DNA of 64,000 nucleotides from Thermogemmatispora tikiterensis (GCF_003268475.1 NZ_MCIF01000002.1:4966100-5030099); one strand, 5' to 3'; counted from the first letter of the stretch, positions 43,398 to 52,787 are shown. Notes: generated by a model from the letters alone, not told the origin. Numbers and translations are program-made.

Positions 43398-43449
43398 GTG
43401 GCAGGGGAGTCGATCCGCTTGAGGAATACTGAAACGAGGATACTGAAAG
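43398..43449 (+). repeat. Collapsed CRISPR array remnant
   Basis: One degenerate repeat (43398-43435: GTGGCAGGGGAGTCG, GCTTGAGGAATACTGAAAC, with one substitution in the G run and one inserted A) is followed directly by GAGGATACTGAAAG, the last 14 bases of a canonical repeat. No spacer remains. This looks like an array deleted by recombination between its first and last repeats. Confidence 0.75.
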
Positions 43450-43469
43450 GAACCAGGCAGAGGAAGAAA

Positions 43470-43518
43470 GAGCCAGAGCAAGACCACCGTGGCACCCGCC
43501 GCGGCCTCGCTCTGGCTC
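43470..43518 (-). terminator. Hairpin downstream of ureG
   Basis: GAGCCAGAGC (43470-43479) and GCTCTGGCTC (43509-43518) pair perfectly around 29 bases. The position, 41 bases after the ureG stop on the minus strand, suits a terminator for the urease operon. Confidence 0.5.
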
Positions 43519-43558
43519 CCGTTCCAGCAGACCAACCGAGCTGACAGAGGAAGGGGAA

Positions 43559-44218
43559 CTACCGTTCTGAAAGAAGATGGCGCTGTGACCCGCGCGCCCG
43601 CGCCAGCTGCTCCTCCAGCCAACCGACCACCGCATCCAGCCCCTCGCCGCTGCGCAGGTTCGTAAAAACAAAAGGACGCTCACCGCGCTGGCGCCGCGTA
43701 TCACGCTCCATCACCTCCAGCGACGCCCCCACATACGGCGCCAGATCAATCTTATTGATCAGCAGCAGATCCGAACGCAGAATCCCCGGCCCACCCTTGC
43801 GCGGCATCTTCTCCCCCTCAGCCACATCGATCACATAGATCCAGACATCCACCAGATCGGGACTGAAAGACGCCGCCAGATTATCCCCACCGCTCTCGAT
43901 CAATACCAGCTCCAACCCCGGCAGGCTCGCCTCCAGATCGGCGATCGCCTCCTCGTTCATCGACACATCATCACGGATCGCCGTATGCGGGCAGCAACCC
44001 GTCTCTACACCGCGCACCCGCTCCGCCGGCAACGCCCCCTGCCGCAGCAAAAACTCCGCATCCTCGCGCGTATAAATATCGTTCGTCACCACCGCCAGAT
44101 TATAGCGCTCGCGCAGGCGCCGACTCAGGCAATCCACCAGCGCCGTCTTACCGCTACCAACCGGTCCAGCAATGCCCACCCGAAAAGCTCGCCTCATCGG
44201 CTCAAGTGACTGACTCAT
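43559..44218 (-). CDS. ureG: Urease accessory GTPase UreG
   Basis: The 219-residue protein is a GTPase that drives nickel delivery to apo-urease with UreD and UreF. It shows the P-loop GIAGPVGSGKTALVD, the nickel-binding C-P-H in ETGCCPHTAIRDD, the switch region LVLIESGGDNLAASFSPDL, and NKIDLAPYVGASL for guanine specificity. The length is normal. It lacks the His-rich N-terminal extension found in some bacteria. It is the last gene of the operon, about 75 bases after ureC. Confidence 0.95.
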   Translation of the reverse strand: MSQSLEPMRRAFRVGIAGPVGSGKTALVDCLSRRLRERYNLAVVTNDIYTREDAEFLLRQGALPAERVRGVETGCCPHTAIRDDVSMNEEAIADLEASLPGLELVLIESGGDNLAASFSPDLVDVWIYVIDVAEGEKMPRKGGPGILRSDLLLINKIDLAPYVGASLEVMERDTRRQRGERPFVFTNLRSGEGLDAVVGWLEEQLARARGSQRHLLSER

Positions 44219-44293
44219 CGCTGCTCCCTCCTTTGCTGCATTCCGTGGCTAGACACCAGACAGACACATAGCCCCCACAATAAGAGATCACCA

Positions 44294-46027
44294 TCAGAAC
44301 AAAAAGTAGCGCTGCGCCAGCGGCAAGACACGCGCCGGCTCGCAGGTCAACAGCTCCCCATCGGCGCGCACCTCATACGTCTCAGGGTCCACCTCGATCC
44401 GCGGCGTCGCCGTATTGTGCACCATATCCCGCTTGCCAATGGCGCGGCAGCCCTCAACGGCCACCGCCCGCTTGCGCAGGCCCAGGCGCTGCGGCACCCC
44501 GTCCTCCAAGGCCGCCCGCGAAACAAAGGTCAGACTCGTCGCCGCCACCGCCGAGCCAAACGAGCCAAACATCGGACGATACAGAGCCGGCTGCGGCGTC
44601 GGAATCGAGGCATTGGGATCGCCCATCACGCTCCAGGCAATGAAGCCACCCTTAATCACCATCTCGGGCCGCACCCCGAAAAAGGCCGGCTTCCACAAGA
44701 CCAGATCAGCCAGCTTCCCCGGCTCGATCGACCCGATCTCTCGCGCCACCCCGTGCGTAACCGCCGGATTAATCGTATACTTCGCCAGATAGCGCTTGAT
44801 CCGGAAATTATCGTTGCGTCCCGAGTCCTCGGGCAGCGGCCCGCGCTGCACCTTCATCTTGTGGGCCGTCTGCCAGGTACGCAGCACCACCTCGCCGATG
44901 CGCCCCATCGCCTGCGAATCGCTCGACATCATACTGATCACTCCCAGATCGTGCAGAATATCCTCCGCCGCGATCGTCTCCGGACGAATGCGGCTCTCGG
45001 CAAAGGCCACATCCTCCGGCACCTGGGGATTCAGATGATGGCAGACCATCAACATATCCAGATGCTCAGCCAGCGTATTGACCGTATAAGGCCGCGTCGG
45101 ATTCGTCGATGACGGCAGCACATGCGGCAGGCCCGCCACGCGAATAATATCGGGCGCATGGCCGCCGCCAGCCCCTTCCGTATGGTAGGTATGGATCGTC
45201 CGCCCGGCAATGGCCGCGATCGTCTCCTCCACGAAGCCACTCTCATTCATCGTATCCGTATGGATCGCCACCTGCACATCGCAGATCTCAGCCACCCGCA
45301 AGCAGGCATCGATGGCCGCCGGCGTACTGCCCCAGTCCTCATGCAACTTCAGCCCGCAGGCCCCCGCCCGAATCTGCTCCAGCAGCGGCCCCTCCGCGGC
45401 GGCATTGCCCTTGCCCAGGAAGCCGAAATTCAGCGGCCAGTGCTCAGCGGCCTGCAACATGCGCGCCAGATACCAGGCCCCCGGCGTACAGGTCGTCGCA
45501 TTCGTCCCCGTCGCCGGGCCTGTGCCCCCGCCGATCATCGTCGTGATCCCATTGGCCAGCGCCTCATAGACCTGCTGCGGCGAGATGAAGTGAATGTGAC
45601 TATCGATGCCGCCCGGCGTCACGATCAGGTGCTCGCCGGCGATCACCTCCGTACTGGCCCCGATCACCAGCTCGGGATCAACCCCCTCCATCGTATCGGG
45701 ATTGCCCGCCTTGCCCACCTTCACAATGCGCCCATCCCTGATGCCAATATCGCCCTTCACGATCCCCCAATGGTCGAGCACAATGGCATTCGTGATCACC
45801 AGATCCAGCGCCCTCGCCTGGCCTGGCCCCGCCTCGCGCAGCGCCTGGCTGCTCTGCCCCATTCCATCGCGGATCACCTTCCCGCCACCAAAAGTCACCT
45901 CATCGCCATAGACCGTATAATCGCGCTCAATCTCTATCAACAAGGCCGTATCGGCCAGACGCACGCGATCGCCGACCGTCGGCCCATAGAGATCAGCATA
46001 GGTGCGACGTGGCAGCGATAAACTCAT
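44294..46027 (-). CDS. ureC: Urease alpha subunit (catalytic)
   Basis: The 577-residue protein is the catalytic subunit that hydrolyses urea to ammonia and carbamate at a dinickel centre. Residues seen: GGIDSHIHFISP (two His), CGLKLHEDWGSTP (carbamylated Lys and following His), AIHTDTMNESGF (His), HTYHTEGAGGGHAPDI (His), VCHHLNPQVPEDVAFAESRIR (flap Cys/His) and SSDSQAMGRIGE (Asp). All are intact, so the enzyme should be active. The ATG overlaps the ureB stop (ATGA). Confidence 0.97.
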   Translation of the reverse strand: MSLSLPRRTYADLYGPTVGDRVRLADTALLIEIERDYTVYGDEVTFGGGKVIRDGMGQSSQALREAGPGQARALDLVITNAIVLDHWGIVKGDIGIRDGRIVKVGKAGNPDTMEGVDPELVIGASTEVIAGEHLIVTPGGIDSHIHFISPQQVYEALANGITTMIGGGTGPATGTNATTCTPGAWYLARMLQAAEHWPLNFGFLGKGNAAAEGPLLEQIRAGACGLKLHEDWGSTPAAIDACLRVAEICDVQVAIHTDTMNESGFVEETIAAIAGRTIHTYHTEGAGGGHAPDIIRVAGLPHVLPSSTNPTRPYTVNTLAEHLDMLMVCHHLNPQVPEDVAFAESRIRPETIAAEDILHDLGVISMMSSDSQAMGRIGEVVLRTWQTAHKMKVQRGPLPEDSGRNDNFRIKRYLAKYTINPAVTHGVAREIGSIEPGKLADLVLWKPAFFGVRPEMVIKGGFIAWSVMGDPNASIPTPQPALYRPMFGSFGSAVAATSLTFVSRAALEDGVPQRLGLRKRAVAVEGCRAIGKRDMVHNTATPRIEVDPETYEVRADGELLTCEPARVLPLAQRYFLF

Positions 46028-46464
46028 AGCCTGCCCTCCTCGCCAGACCGCTGCCCCTCGGCGTCGGCGGCCTCCCCTGCCGGCGCCGGCGGCCTTGCTT
46101 CCAGGGGCCCATTGACCTGGCCGCGATGCCCGTAGATCGCCCGCCGGCCCCCGAAGGCTACCAGTGTCACCTCTTTCTCCTCGCCCGGCTCGAAGCGCAC
46201 CGCCGTCCCGGCGGCAATATTGAGGCGCATCCCATAGGCGGCGGCGCGCTCGAACTGCAGGGCCGGATTGACCTCGAAAAAGTGGTAGTGACTTCCAACC
46301 TGTACCGGACGGTCGCCGCTATTGCGCACCCGCAGTCGGGCCGTGCGCCGACCAGCATTGAGCACGACCTCCCCGTCGGCCAACAGATAGGCCCCGGGCG
46401 CCAGGCCCTCCAGCCCCGACGGTCCTGACCCTGGCCGAACCTCACCGTCTTCAGCAGCTCCCAT
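46024..46464 (-). CDS. ureB: Urease beta subunit
   Basis: The 146-residue protein contains the beta-subunit core: GAYLLADGEVVLNAGRRTARLRVRNSGDRPVQVGSHYHFFEVN, AYGMRLNIAAGTAVRFEPGEEKEVTLVAFGG and YGHRGQVNGPL. It has extra low-complexity residues at both ends. AGGAGGTCTCGCA precedes the ATG. The 3' end overlaps ureC by four bases. Confidence 0.95.
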   Translation of the reverse strand: MGAAEDGEVRPGSGPSGLEGLAPGAYLLADGEVVLNAGRRTARLRVRNSGDRPVQVGSHYHFFEVNPALQFERAAAYGMRLNIAAGTAVRFEPGEEKEVTLVAFGGRRAIYGHRGQVNGPLEARPPAPAGEAADAEGQRSGEEGRL

Positions 46465-46503
46465 TGCGAGACCTCCTTTCTCCCTCCCGGCTGGTAACCA
46501 GCG

Positions 46504-46806
46504 CTAGCGGATTGGATCGTGAACCGTCACCAGCTTCGTCCCATCGGGAAAGGTGGCCTCGATCTGCACCTCCTGGATCATCTCAGGCACACCCTCCATC
46601 ACATCGTCGCGCGTCAGCACAGTCGTGCCCAGCGTCATAATCTCGGCCACGCTGCGCCCATCGCGCGCCGCCTCCATCATCTCGGCGGCCAGCAAGGCCA
46701 CCGCCTCGGGATAGTTGAGCTTCAGACCGCGCGCCCGCCGCTTGCGTGCCAGCTCAGCCGCCACCACAATCAAGAGCTTCTCCTGTTCGCGCAGCGTCAA
46801 ATACAT
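46504..46806 (-). CDS. ureA: Urease gamma subunit
   Basis: From ATG 46806 (AAGGAGG 12 bases or so upstream) the protein has the standard 100 residues: MYLTLREQEKLLIVVAAELARKRRARGLKLNYPEAVALLAAEMMEAARDGRSV through LTRDDVMEGVPEMIQEVQIEATFPDGTKLVTVHDPI. An open frame continues upstream but is not protein-like and overlaps the spacer after ureD. Confidence 0.96.
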   Translation of the reverse strand: MYLTLREQEKLLIVVAAELARKRRARGLKLNYPEAVALLAAEMMEAARDGRSVAEIMTLGTTVLTRDDVMEGVPEMIQEVQIEATFPDGTKLVTVHDPIR

Positions 46807-46909
46807 CGAGCGACAAACCTCCTTCCTCCTTGCCTTGCTCAGCTCAGGCAGATGCCCGTCATATCGCCTATCACCCCGGACTGCCCTCCAGGGCAGCCCG
46901 CAGCCATCA

Positions 46910-47869
46910 TCAGTAGATCTTGCGCGGCAACGGCACCGCGCTCCCATAGAGGCGCAGCCGCGCCAGGCGCCAGAACTCCGGCAGCTGGTGACCGAGCGTC
47001 AGCCCCTCCTGGGCCAGCCCGCGCACCACCAGCCCATCAGCCGGCAGACGGCTCACACCCCAAACGCAGCAGCCGGGCCGACTCAGCTCCTGTGCCAGCG
47101 CCGCCAGCTCTGCTTCCAGGTCGGCCCAGCGCTGCGGCGGCTGACCTGTGCGGCACACGTAGAGGCTCGCACAGTAGCGGTACGGTCCCAGACGCGCCAG
47201 CGAGAGCGGCGGCCTGGCGGTCGGCTCCAGGCGGAAACGCTCGATCGCCAGCGGACACCCGGCGCTCGTGATTGTCAGCAGCAGCTCAAGCCACTCATAA
47301 GTAAAGCACTCGCCGCGCGCCACACGACCCGGCGCCACAATTTCCCACCAGAACAGGCCGGCATCCTCCGCCAGCGCAATCGTCACCTCCTGGCGATAGC
47401 GCGCCCCAGCAAAAGGGATCAAGGCATCGGGCAGATGCTCCAATAAAGCCCCGGCGCCGACCTGGACCTGCCAGCGCTGCAGAGCCGGGCAATCAGCGGC
47501 GCGCGGACGATAGAGGCGCGTCGCCCCTGTCGACGTGAGCATTGCCCGGGCCCCAGGCCCGACCTCGATCGCCAGCTCGCAGCGATCGCCGCCCAGGACA
47601 CCGCCCGAGAGATTGTGCACATGTACCAGTGCCCCACCCTCGTCCGTCGAGAAAGCGCGCACCACCTGCAGCGGCGGTCGCTGCTCTTGAACGAGAAGCC
47701 GCGACCGGCCCGTCGCCCGCTCGTAGCCGAACCCCAGCCGCAGCCAGCCAGCCACAGCCTGGCGATATCCTGGCGTGTCAGGCTGCTCCTGGCCTTCTCG
47801 CTCATCAGATTCTGCTGCCGGTTCCTCCTCAGTGGCCTCCTCGCGCGGCTCACTTCCCAGCGCCTGCAT
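46910..47869 (-). CDS. ureD: Urease accessory protein UreD (UreH)
   Basis: The 319-residue protein has an acidic N-terminal extension of about 40 residues, then the UreD/UreH core: GYERATGRSRLLVQEQRPPLQVVRAF, LVHVHNLSGGVLGGDRCELAIEVGPGARAMLTSTGATRLYR, LEHLPDALIPFAGARYRQE and ARGECFTYEWLELLL. UreD is the scaffold that docks UreF and UreG on apo-urease and conducts nickel. The ureD-ureA spacing is about 100 bases. AAGGAGC precedes the ATG. Confidence 0.93.
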   Translation of the reverse strand: MQALGSEPREEATEEEPAAESDEREGQEQPDTPGYRQAVAGWLRLGFGYERATGRSRLLVQEQRPPLQVVRAFSTDEGGALVHVHNLSGGVLGGDRCELAIEVGPGARAMLTSTGATRLYRPRAADCPALQRWQVQVGAGALLEHLPDALIPFAGARYRQEVTIALAEDAGLFWWEIVAPGRVARGECFTYEWLELLLTITSAGCPLAIERFRLEPTARPPLSLARLGPYRYCASLYVCRTGQPPQRWADLEAELAALAQELSRPGCCVWGVSRLPADGLVVRGLAQEGLTLGHQLPEFWRLARLRLYGSAVPLPRKIY

Positions 47870-47990
47870 CCAAATCCTCGCTCCTTCCTGACCTGACCAT
47901 TGCTGTGTCTACCATCTCCTCTCTCCTCAACCCGCCGCCTTGTTCAATGCCCGACCCGGCTGCCCGCGCGGGCCAGGCGGGATGGTGCCC

Positions 47991-48755
47991 CTAGCTAATA
48001 AAGAGGCGCGTCTCCAAATACGGATGGCGCAGACTGCCCAGCTCCACCAGAGGCGTCCATTGCCACGGCTCCTCACCCTGCTCCAAATAGCCCAGTGCCT
48101 GCCCTGTCACTGCCAACAGCGTCGGCTTCAGTTGCCACAACAGCGACATCGCCCGTCGCTGGCCCAGAGGCAACAGGCGCTGACACGCCGCCAGCAGGGC
48201 GGCTAATTGTTGCTGCAAAAAGGCGGCCAGGGCCACACGCTCATTGATTCCCAGCAAGCCGCAGAGCAGACCAGCGGCCAGCGCATAATGACTCACGCCA
48301 TCCTCGCGCAGCGCCATCTGCTGAGCCAGCGTCAAACGCTCCTCGCTAAACCAGCCCTGCACCAAGTGCAGCAGGCGGCGCCCCATCATGATGCTCGCCT
48401 GGCGGCTCTCGCGAGCCAGCTTGAGCGCGCTCAGCTCCGCGTTCAGCGCCCGCCAGCGTACCTGGAACTCCCCCGGCTCGGTCACCTGTGCCAGGCGGTG
48501 CCCGCGCCCGAAAAAGACCCCCTCCAGCAGGCCGGCCTCCGTCAAATAAGCCTGCAAAAACTCCTCTAAGGTCTCCACCGTCAGCAGCTCCTCAGCCACC
48601 AGCGTCTCCAGACCAAACGAGTGCGCGCTGCCCCCCACAGGCAGCGCGCTATCGCACAGCTGCAGCAACTGCAAGACCTGCAACGGCTCCAGGTCCAGAC
48701 GCAACCCATCGCGGGGTGGCCCCGCTAGCGGCGGCTCACCCAGCAAAGCGGCCAT
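47991..48755 (-). CDS. ureF: Urease accessory protein UreF
   Basis: From ATG 48755 (AAAGGAGGT upstream) the protein has 254 residues. UreF regulates UreG GTPase activity in the maturation complex. It shows LLQLCDSALPVGGSAHSFGLETLVAEELL, the hallmark start of UreF, and an all-helical body ending SLRHPYLETRLFIS, where the R-L-F-x-S terminus is typical. It is the first gene of the operon; no ureE follows anywhere. Confidence 0.93.
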   Translation of the reverse strand: MAALLGEPPLAGPPRDGLRLDLEPLQVLQLLQLCDSALPVGGSAHSFGLETLVAEELLTVETLEEFLQAYLTEAGLLEGVFFGRGHRLAQVTEPGEFQVRWRALNAELSALKLARESRQASIMMGRRLLHLVQGWFSEERLTLAQQMALREDGVSHYALAAGLLCGLLGINERVALAAFLQQQLAALLAACQRLLPLGQRRAMSLLWQLKPTLLAVTGQALGYLEQGEEPWQWTPLVELGSLRHPYLETRLFIS

Positions 48756-49095
48756 TGACGCACCTCCTTTCGTCTCCTTACTCTCAGGGCCACAACGCAG
48801 AGCAGGCCCATCTATCAACAACAAATAGAGAGGCGGGATGCGGTCGGAGCATGCCATTGGGGAGGAGTGGGCAGGTCAGTTCAGCGCGGTTCACCACGCG
48901 GCCTCACAGCAAGCACATCCCACCTCTCTTCTATGCTACGCCAGTCCCCCAAAAACCGACCCACTGGCAGGCGGTCAGCCAGTCCAGTCGGCCTGGCAGC
49001 CAACGCAACGACCGAGAGACAGACCAGGCGACCGACTGACTGACTGGCTGACCGTCATACCAGTCCTTTGCTTTCCCTCCCGCGGAATAGCGAAG
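48756..49095. other. Upstream region of the urease operon
   Basis: No gene here. Short imperfect tetranucleotide runs of the GACT/CTGA type lie near 49015-49050. The urease promoter must be in this stretch, but I cannot single out boxes. Confidence 0.4.
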
Positions 49096-50766
49096 CTAGG
49101 CCGTCGCCTTACACAGATCGTGACAATCCTTCTCCAAAGTGCAGCACAGCGAACAGATCGTCCCCTCGTGGAATGGACAGAACGTTGTATCGGGCGCCTC
49201 ATAGGCATCGGCGCAGACCGAGCACTGCAGCAGCGGCAGCTCCCCTTGACTGCTCGTGCTCGTATGGGCCGCGGCGTTCTCGCGCGCGATATAGTACTTC
49301 CCGCGCGTCAGCACCGCCAGCAGTGGCGAGAGCACGAAAGCGATCACCAGGGCCAGGAAGGGCGAGAACGCCTGCGCCACCGGCCCGAACAGCCCGAAGA
49401 AAGCCAGCACCGACAGCACCGAAGCCACCAGCGTCGACCCGAAGCCCACCGGATTAATCGTATACAGGTGCGCGCGCTTAAACTCGATATAGGGAGGACT
49501 CAGCTTCAGCAGCGGCTTATTAATCACCAGGTCCGCCACCACGGCCCCGATCCAGGCGATGGCCACATTCGAATAGAAGCCCAGGATCGTATTCAAGAAG
49601 GCGAACATATTCAGCTCCATCAGCAAGAGGGCGATGCTCACATTGAGAAAGAGCCAGACCACGCGCCCCGGGTGACGGTGCAAGATCCGCGAAAAGAAAT
49701 TCGACCACGACAGCGAGCCGGAATAAGCGTTCGTCACATTGATCTTCACCTGGGAGAGCAGCACGAAGAAGGTCGCCACCGTCAAGGCCAGCCACGGATT
49801 GGGGATCAGCACACTGAAGCCCTTCAGCAGCTGCTGAATTGGCTGATCGGCCAGCTGGGCCCCCACCTCGGCGAAGATATAGAAGGCCAGAAAGGCCCCG
49901 GCCAGCTGCTTCAGCGCCCCCAGGATCACCCAGCCCGGGCCAGCGCTCAACACCGCCAGCCACCAGCGACCGCTATTCTCGCGCGTCTTATCCGGCATAA
50001 AGCGCAGATAATCGGCCTGTTCCCCGATCTGGGCAATCAGCGACAGCGCCACGCCGGCGCCAGCTCCCACCTCCAGCGGCACCAGGCTGGCGCCCGTCGG
50101 AGAGAGACCGCCGAAGTGCGTCCAGGCCGCGAAGGCCCCCGGGTCCTTCCACAGGATCGCCAGGAAGGGCAGCACATAGAGCACCAGCCACAGCGGCTGC
50201 GTCCAGGTCTGCAACTTCGCCAGCAGCGTCATCCCGAAGACCACCAGCGGAATAATCAGCAGCGCGCACACCAGATAGGCCCACGGCAGCGGCAGGCCCG
50301 TATAGAGATGCAGGGCCTGGGCCATAATCGAGCCTTCCAGGGCGAAAAAGATAAAGGTAAAGCTCGCATAGATCAGCGACGTCAGCGTTGAGCCAAGATA
50401 GCCGAAACCGGCCCCGCGCGTCAGCAGATCCATATCGATGTTATAGCGAGCCGAATAATAAGCGATCGGGATGCCCGTTAAGAAAATCACCACAGCGGCC
50501 AGCAGAATAGCGGCCACCGCGTTACTGAAGCCGTGGGCGATAATAATGTCGGCCCCGATGGCAAAGTCGGCCAGATAAGCGATCCCTCCCAGGGCGGCGC
50601 TCGCCACCGCCAGCGTTCCCCACTTACGGAAGGAGCGCGGCGCATAGCGCAGCGAATAGTCCTCCAGAACTGGATTGTTCACTAACAAATTGAAACGACG
50701 CTTCGGTTGATCAGCGGTAGAGAGAGCGGTAGCGGCGACTGGTGTTGCTTCCGTTTCTTCAAGCAT
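49096..50766 (-). CDS. NCS1-family permease with C-terminal Cys-rich domain
   Basis: From ATG 50766 (GAGGAGG nine bases upstream) the protein has 556 residues. The first 510 form about twelve membrane helices of an NCS1 purine/cytosine/allantoin-type symporter (VNNPVLEDYSLRYAPRSFRKW, GAGFGYLGSTLTSLIYASFTFIFFALEGSIMAQAL, AQIGEQADYLRFMPD, NVTNAYSGSLSWSNFFSR). The last 45 residues hold eight cysteines in zinc-finger spacing: CSVCADAY, TFCPFHEGTICSLCC and DCHDLC. Family members transport nitrogen compounds, so with urease downstream on the same strand, uptake of urea precursors such as purines or allantoin fits. The soluble Cys-rich tail is unusual. Confidence 0.8.
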   Translation of the reverse strand: MLEETEATPVAATALSTADQPKRRFNLLVNNPVLEDYSLRYAPRSFRKWGTLAVASAALGGIAYLADFAIGADIIIAHGFSNAVAAILLAAVVIFLTGIPIAYYSARYNIDMDLLTRGAGFGYLGSTLTSLIYASFTFIFFALEGSIMAQALHLYTGLPLPWAYLVCALLIIPLVVFGMTLLAKLQTWTQPLWLVLYVLPFLAILWKDPGAFAAWTHFGGLSPTGASLVPLEVGAGAGVALSLIAQIGEQADYLRFMPDKTRENSGRWWLAVLSAGPGWVILGALKQLAGAFLAFYIFAEVGAQLADQPIQQLLKGFSVLIPNPWLALTVATFFVLLSQVKINVTNAYSGSLSWSNFFSRILHRHPGRVVWLFLNVSIALLLMELNMFAFLNTILGFYSNVAIAWIGAVVADLVINKPLLKLSPPYIEFKRAHLYTINPVGFGSTLVASVLSVLAFFGLFGPVAQAFSPFLALVIAFVLSPLLAVLTRGKYYIARENAAAHTSTSSQGELPLLQCSVCADAYEAPDTTFCPFHEGTICSLCCTLEKDCHDLCKATA

Positions 50767-51302
50767 GCGCAGAAGCCTCCTCATCTGCTGGCAGCTGACA
50801 TAACGGGTCGACAGCGGGCGCGCGACCGACAAACCAGAGCGATGGCCGGGTAATCTGAACCAACCGACCAACTGGCTAACGACCAGGGCGCCCGGAGAGC
50901 GCTGCGCGCGCGATGCAGCGCATGGCCCGCAGCCTCGCAGGTGCCGCGCCGTCAGAGCGGCAGCGGAGAGAAGCAGCGACCTCGCCTATGAGAGGAGCCT
51001 CGGCGCGACGCACCAGCTCGCACCGTCCCTGGTTACCGCGAGCCACCGGAGGGGAAGCGCTTCGCGTTGCTTTATATAAAATGCACAGAGAGCGCGCCGT
51101 TGCGGCCTCTGTAGATCAGTATAGGGCCAAAGAGTAGAGGAAGCTATGGCCAATTTAACGCATAAGGGGACGAGGGTTTTGTGCATGATGCATGAAGCCG
51201 TGTGGGAGGGGAAAGAGGGTGAAGCGGAGCCAGACCAGGCCAGGCGTGTGCCCCCAGTTCTTTCCCCTCGGACTGCGCCAGAGCGTTGCGCAGCAGCAGC
51301 CG
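50767..51302. other. Intergenic stretch
   Basis: No gene is supported in about 535 bases between the permease start and the methyltransferase stop. Minus-strand promoter elements for the permease are expected here; none is clear. Confidence 0.45.
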
Positions 51303-52220
51303 TTAAGAAGCCGGCGGCTTGCGACCGACTGTCACATGGAACTGGAAAGCGGTCTGATGGGAAGCCCACTCAGCCGGGAGGGCTTCCAGCATCCGTTGCC
51401 ACTCCTCGCGGGCGATCAGAGAGGCCATGCGCTCGCTCAAAGCATGGAGCAGCGCCAGCAGATCCTTCTGCAGGAGGCGCCCGCCCTGGCCACCCCCTTC
51501 GCCCAAGACAACGCTGTACACATACTTCTCCACCTCAACCGCCCCGGCCTGTTGCAGGTACATCGGCAGATGCTCGGCGATATAGGGATCAAAGCCCCAG
51601 CGCTCGAAAGCGCGGTCCAGGAGGCCGCTGACTCGCAGCGAGAACGGGCCTGGACGGTGGTAGTAGCCGCCGGTCTCCGTCAACTGTAGCCAGCCGCCTG
51701 GCCTGGTCACGCGCACCAGCTCGCGTACCACTGCTGACCACGAACGGGCGGGGATAGCCGAGATCAGCAAGCGCTGATGCACCAGATCGAACGAGTTGTC
51801 GTCAAAGGGCAGCCCCTTGAGCACATCGCTGTAGAGAAACTGCACATTGATGGGCGTTGTGGGCAGTCGCTCCGGCGGCTCCACATCAACCCCGATAACG
51901 CGGCAGGCGGGGAAGCGATTGCCGACTTCGCGCGCCCAGAGGCCGGTACCGCAGCCGACATCGAGGATTGCCTGGGGATACTTTTCCAGCGGTGTGACGA
52001 TGTGAACCTTCTGAACGCTCATCAGGGCATAGTGCTGAAAGTTGAGACGATCGATCTCTGCCTCATCCTTAGGCAGCAGGTAGGGGACGTCTTCCAGGTA
52101 GCGGCGCTGGAACCGAGCAGCACTCTCCTGCTCCGCCGGCGGCTGGGCCAGTGTCGGGGCATGGAGAGCGCGGGCCGGCGTCGTGGGCCGCTTGCGACGC
52201 AGTAGACCCCAAAATGGCAT
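51303..52220 (-). CDS. Class I SAM-dependent methyltransferase (paralogue of the gene at 3727-4614)
   Basis: The 305-residue protein has motif I AILDVGCGTGLWAREVG at about residue 85, GVDVEPP as motif II and LPFDDNSFDLVHQRLL as motif IV, then VRVTRPGGWLQLTETGG. It shares with the other paralogue the YLLPKDEAEIDRLNFQHY segment and a C-terminal helical region ending with an aromatic strand (FQFHVTVGRK/CNFYVIYGQR). The substrate is unknown. AAAGGAGG precedes tandem ATGs at 52223 and 52220; the second has better spacing. Confidence 0.85.
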   Translation of the reverse strand: MPFWGLLRRKRPTTPARALHAPTLAQPPAEQESAARFQRRYLEDVPYLLPKDEAEIDRLNFQHYALMSVQKVHIVTPLEKYPQAILDVGCGTGLWAREVGNRFPACRVIGVDVEPPERLPTTPINVQFLYSDVLKGLPFDDNSFDLVHQRLLISAIPARSWSAVVRELVRVTRPGGWLQLTETGGYYHRPGPFSLRVSGLLDRAFERWGFDPYIAEHLPMYLQQAGAVEVEKYVYSVVLGEGGGQGGRLLQKDLLALLHALSERMASLIAREEWQRMLEALPAEWASHQTAFQFHVTVGRKPPAS

Positions 52221-52787
52221 CATGGCCTCCTTTGCTCGACCGAGTGACTATTTGTTTGTTGTGTCGCTATCTCAGTTTGTTTGCTTGTTCGCTCGCTGGG
52301 AGTCAGTACAGCGATGCTGGGTTTGTCTCTCGACGAAAGAGGGGATCGAGGAAAGCTGCGGCTCATCGTCCCGCAGAGAGTATAGCGTACGGCGCCATCA
52401 AAGGGAAGAGATCGCGCACAGCTGGCATCTGATACTTCTTGCACATTTGATCTTTTGTTTTGGAGAAAGAATACTTTTGGAGTAGTAAAACCGAGAGAAC
52501 AGCGAGGGTACGATTGGGTGAGAGTGAGTGAGCGGGTGGGTGGAGGCCGGCAAAAGAATAAGGGGAAGACGGGGTGCCAGCTCGTCTCCCCCTTATTACC
52601 CAGAAGCTTCTGCTACCGGGAGATCCCTGAAAGGGCGGGTGCAGCCTCATGGGGAGAAGGCTGCACAGGAAACGGGTAGCGCTACAAGCTGCTCGTCGAG
52701 GTGGATCTGCTTGCTCGCGGCCACCCCCGCTTCCTTTCGGGTCTATATATAGAACGAACGAGAACCCCGTTTGATATCAGTTCGCAG
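52221..52787. other. Intergenic stretch
   Basis: About 565 bases without a supported gene; short frames lack start sites. T-rich and G-rich purine tracts alternate (52250-52290, 52500-52560). I see no RNA motif. Confidence 0.45.

Noticed and set aside
48838..50391. 517-codon plus-strand frame opposite the NCS1 permease
   Set aside because: Gln/Arg/His-rich antisense shadow; the minus strand encodes a clear membrane transporter.
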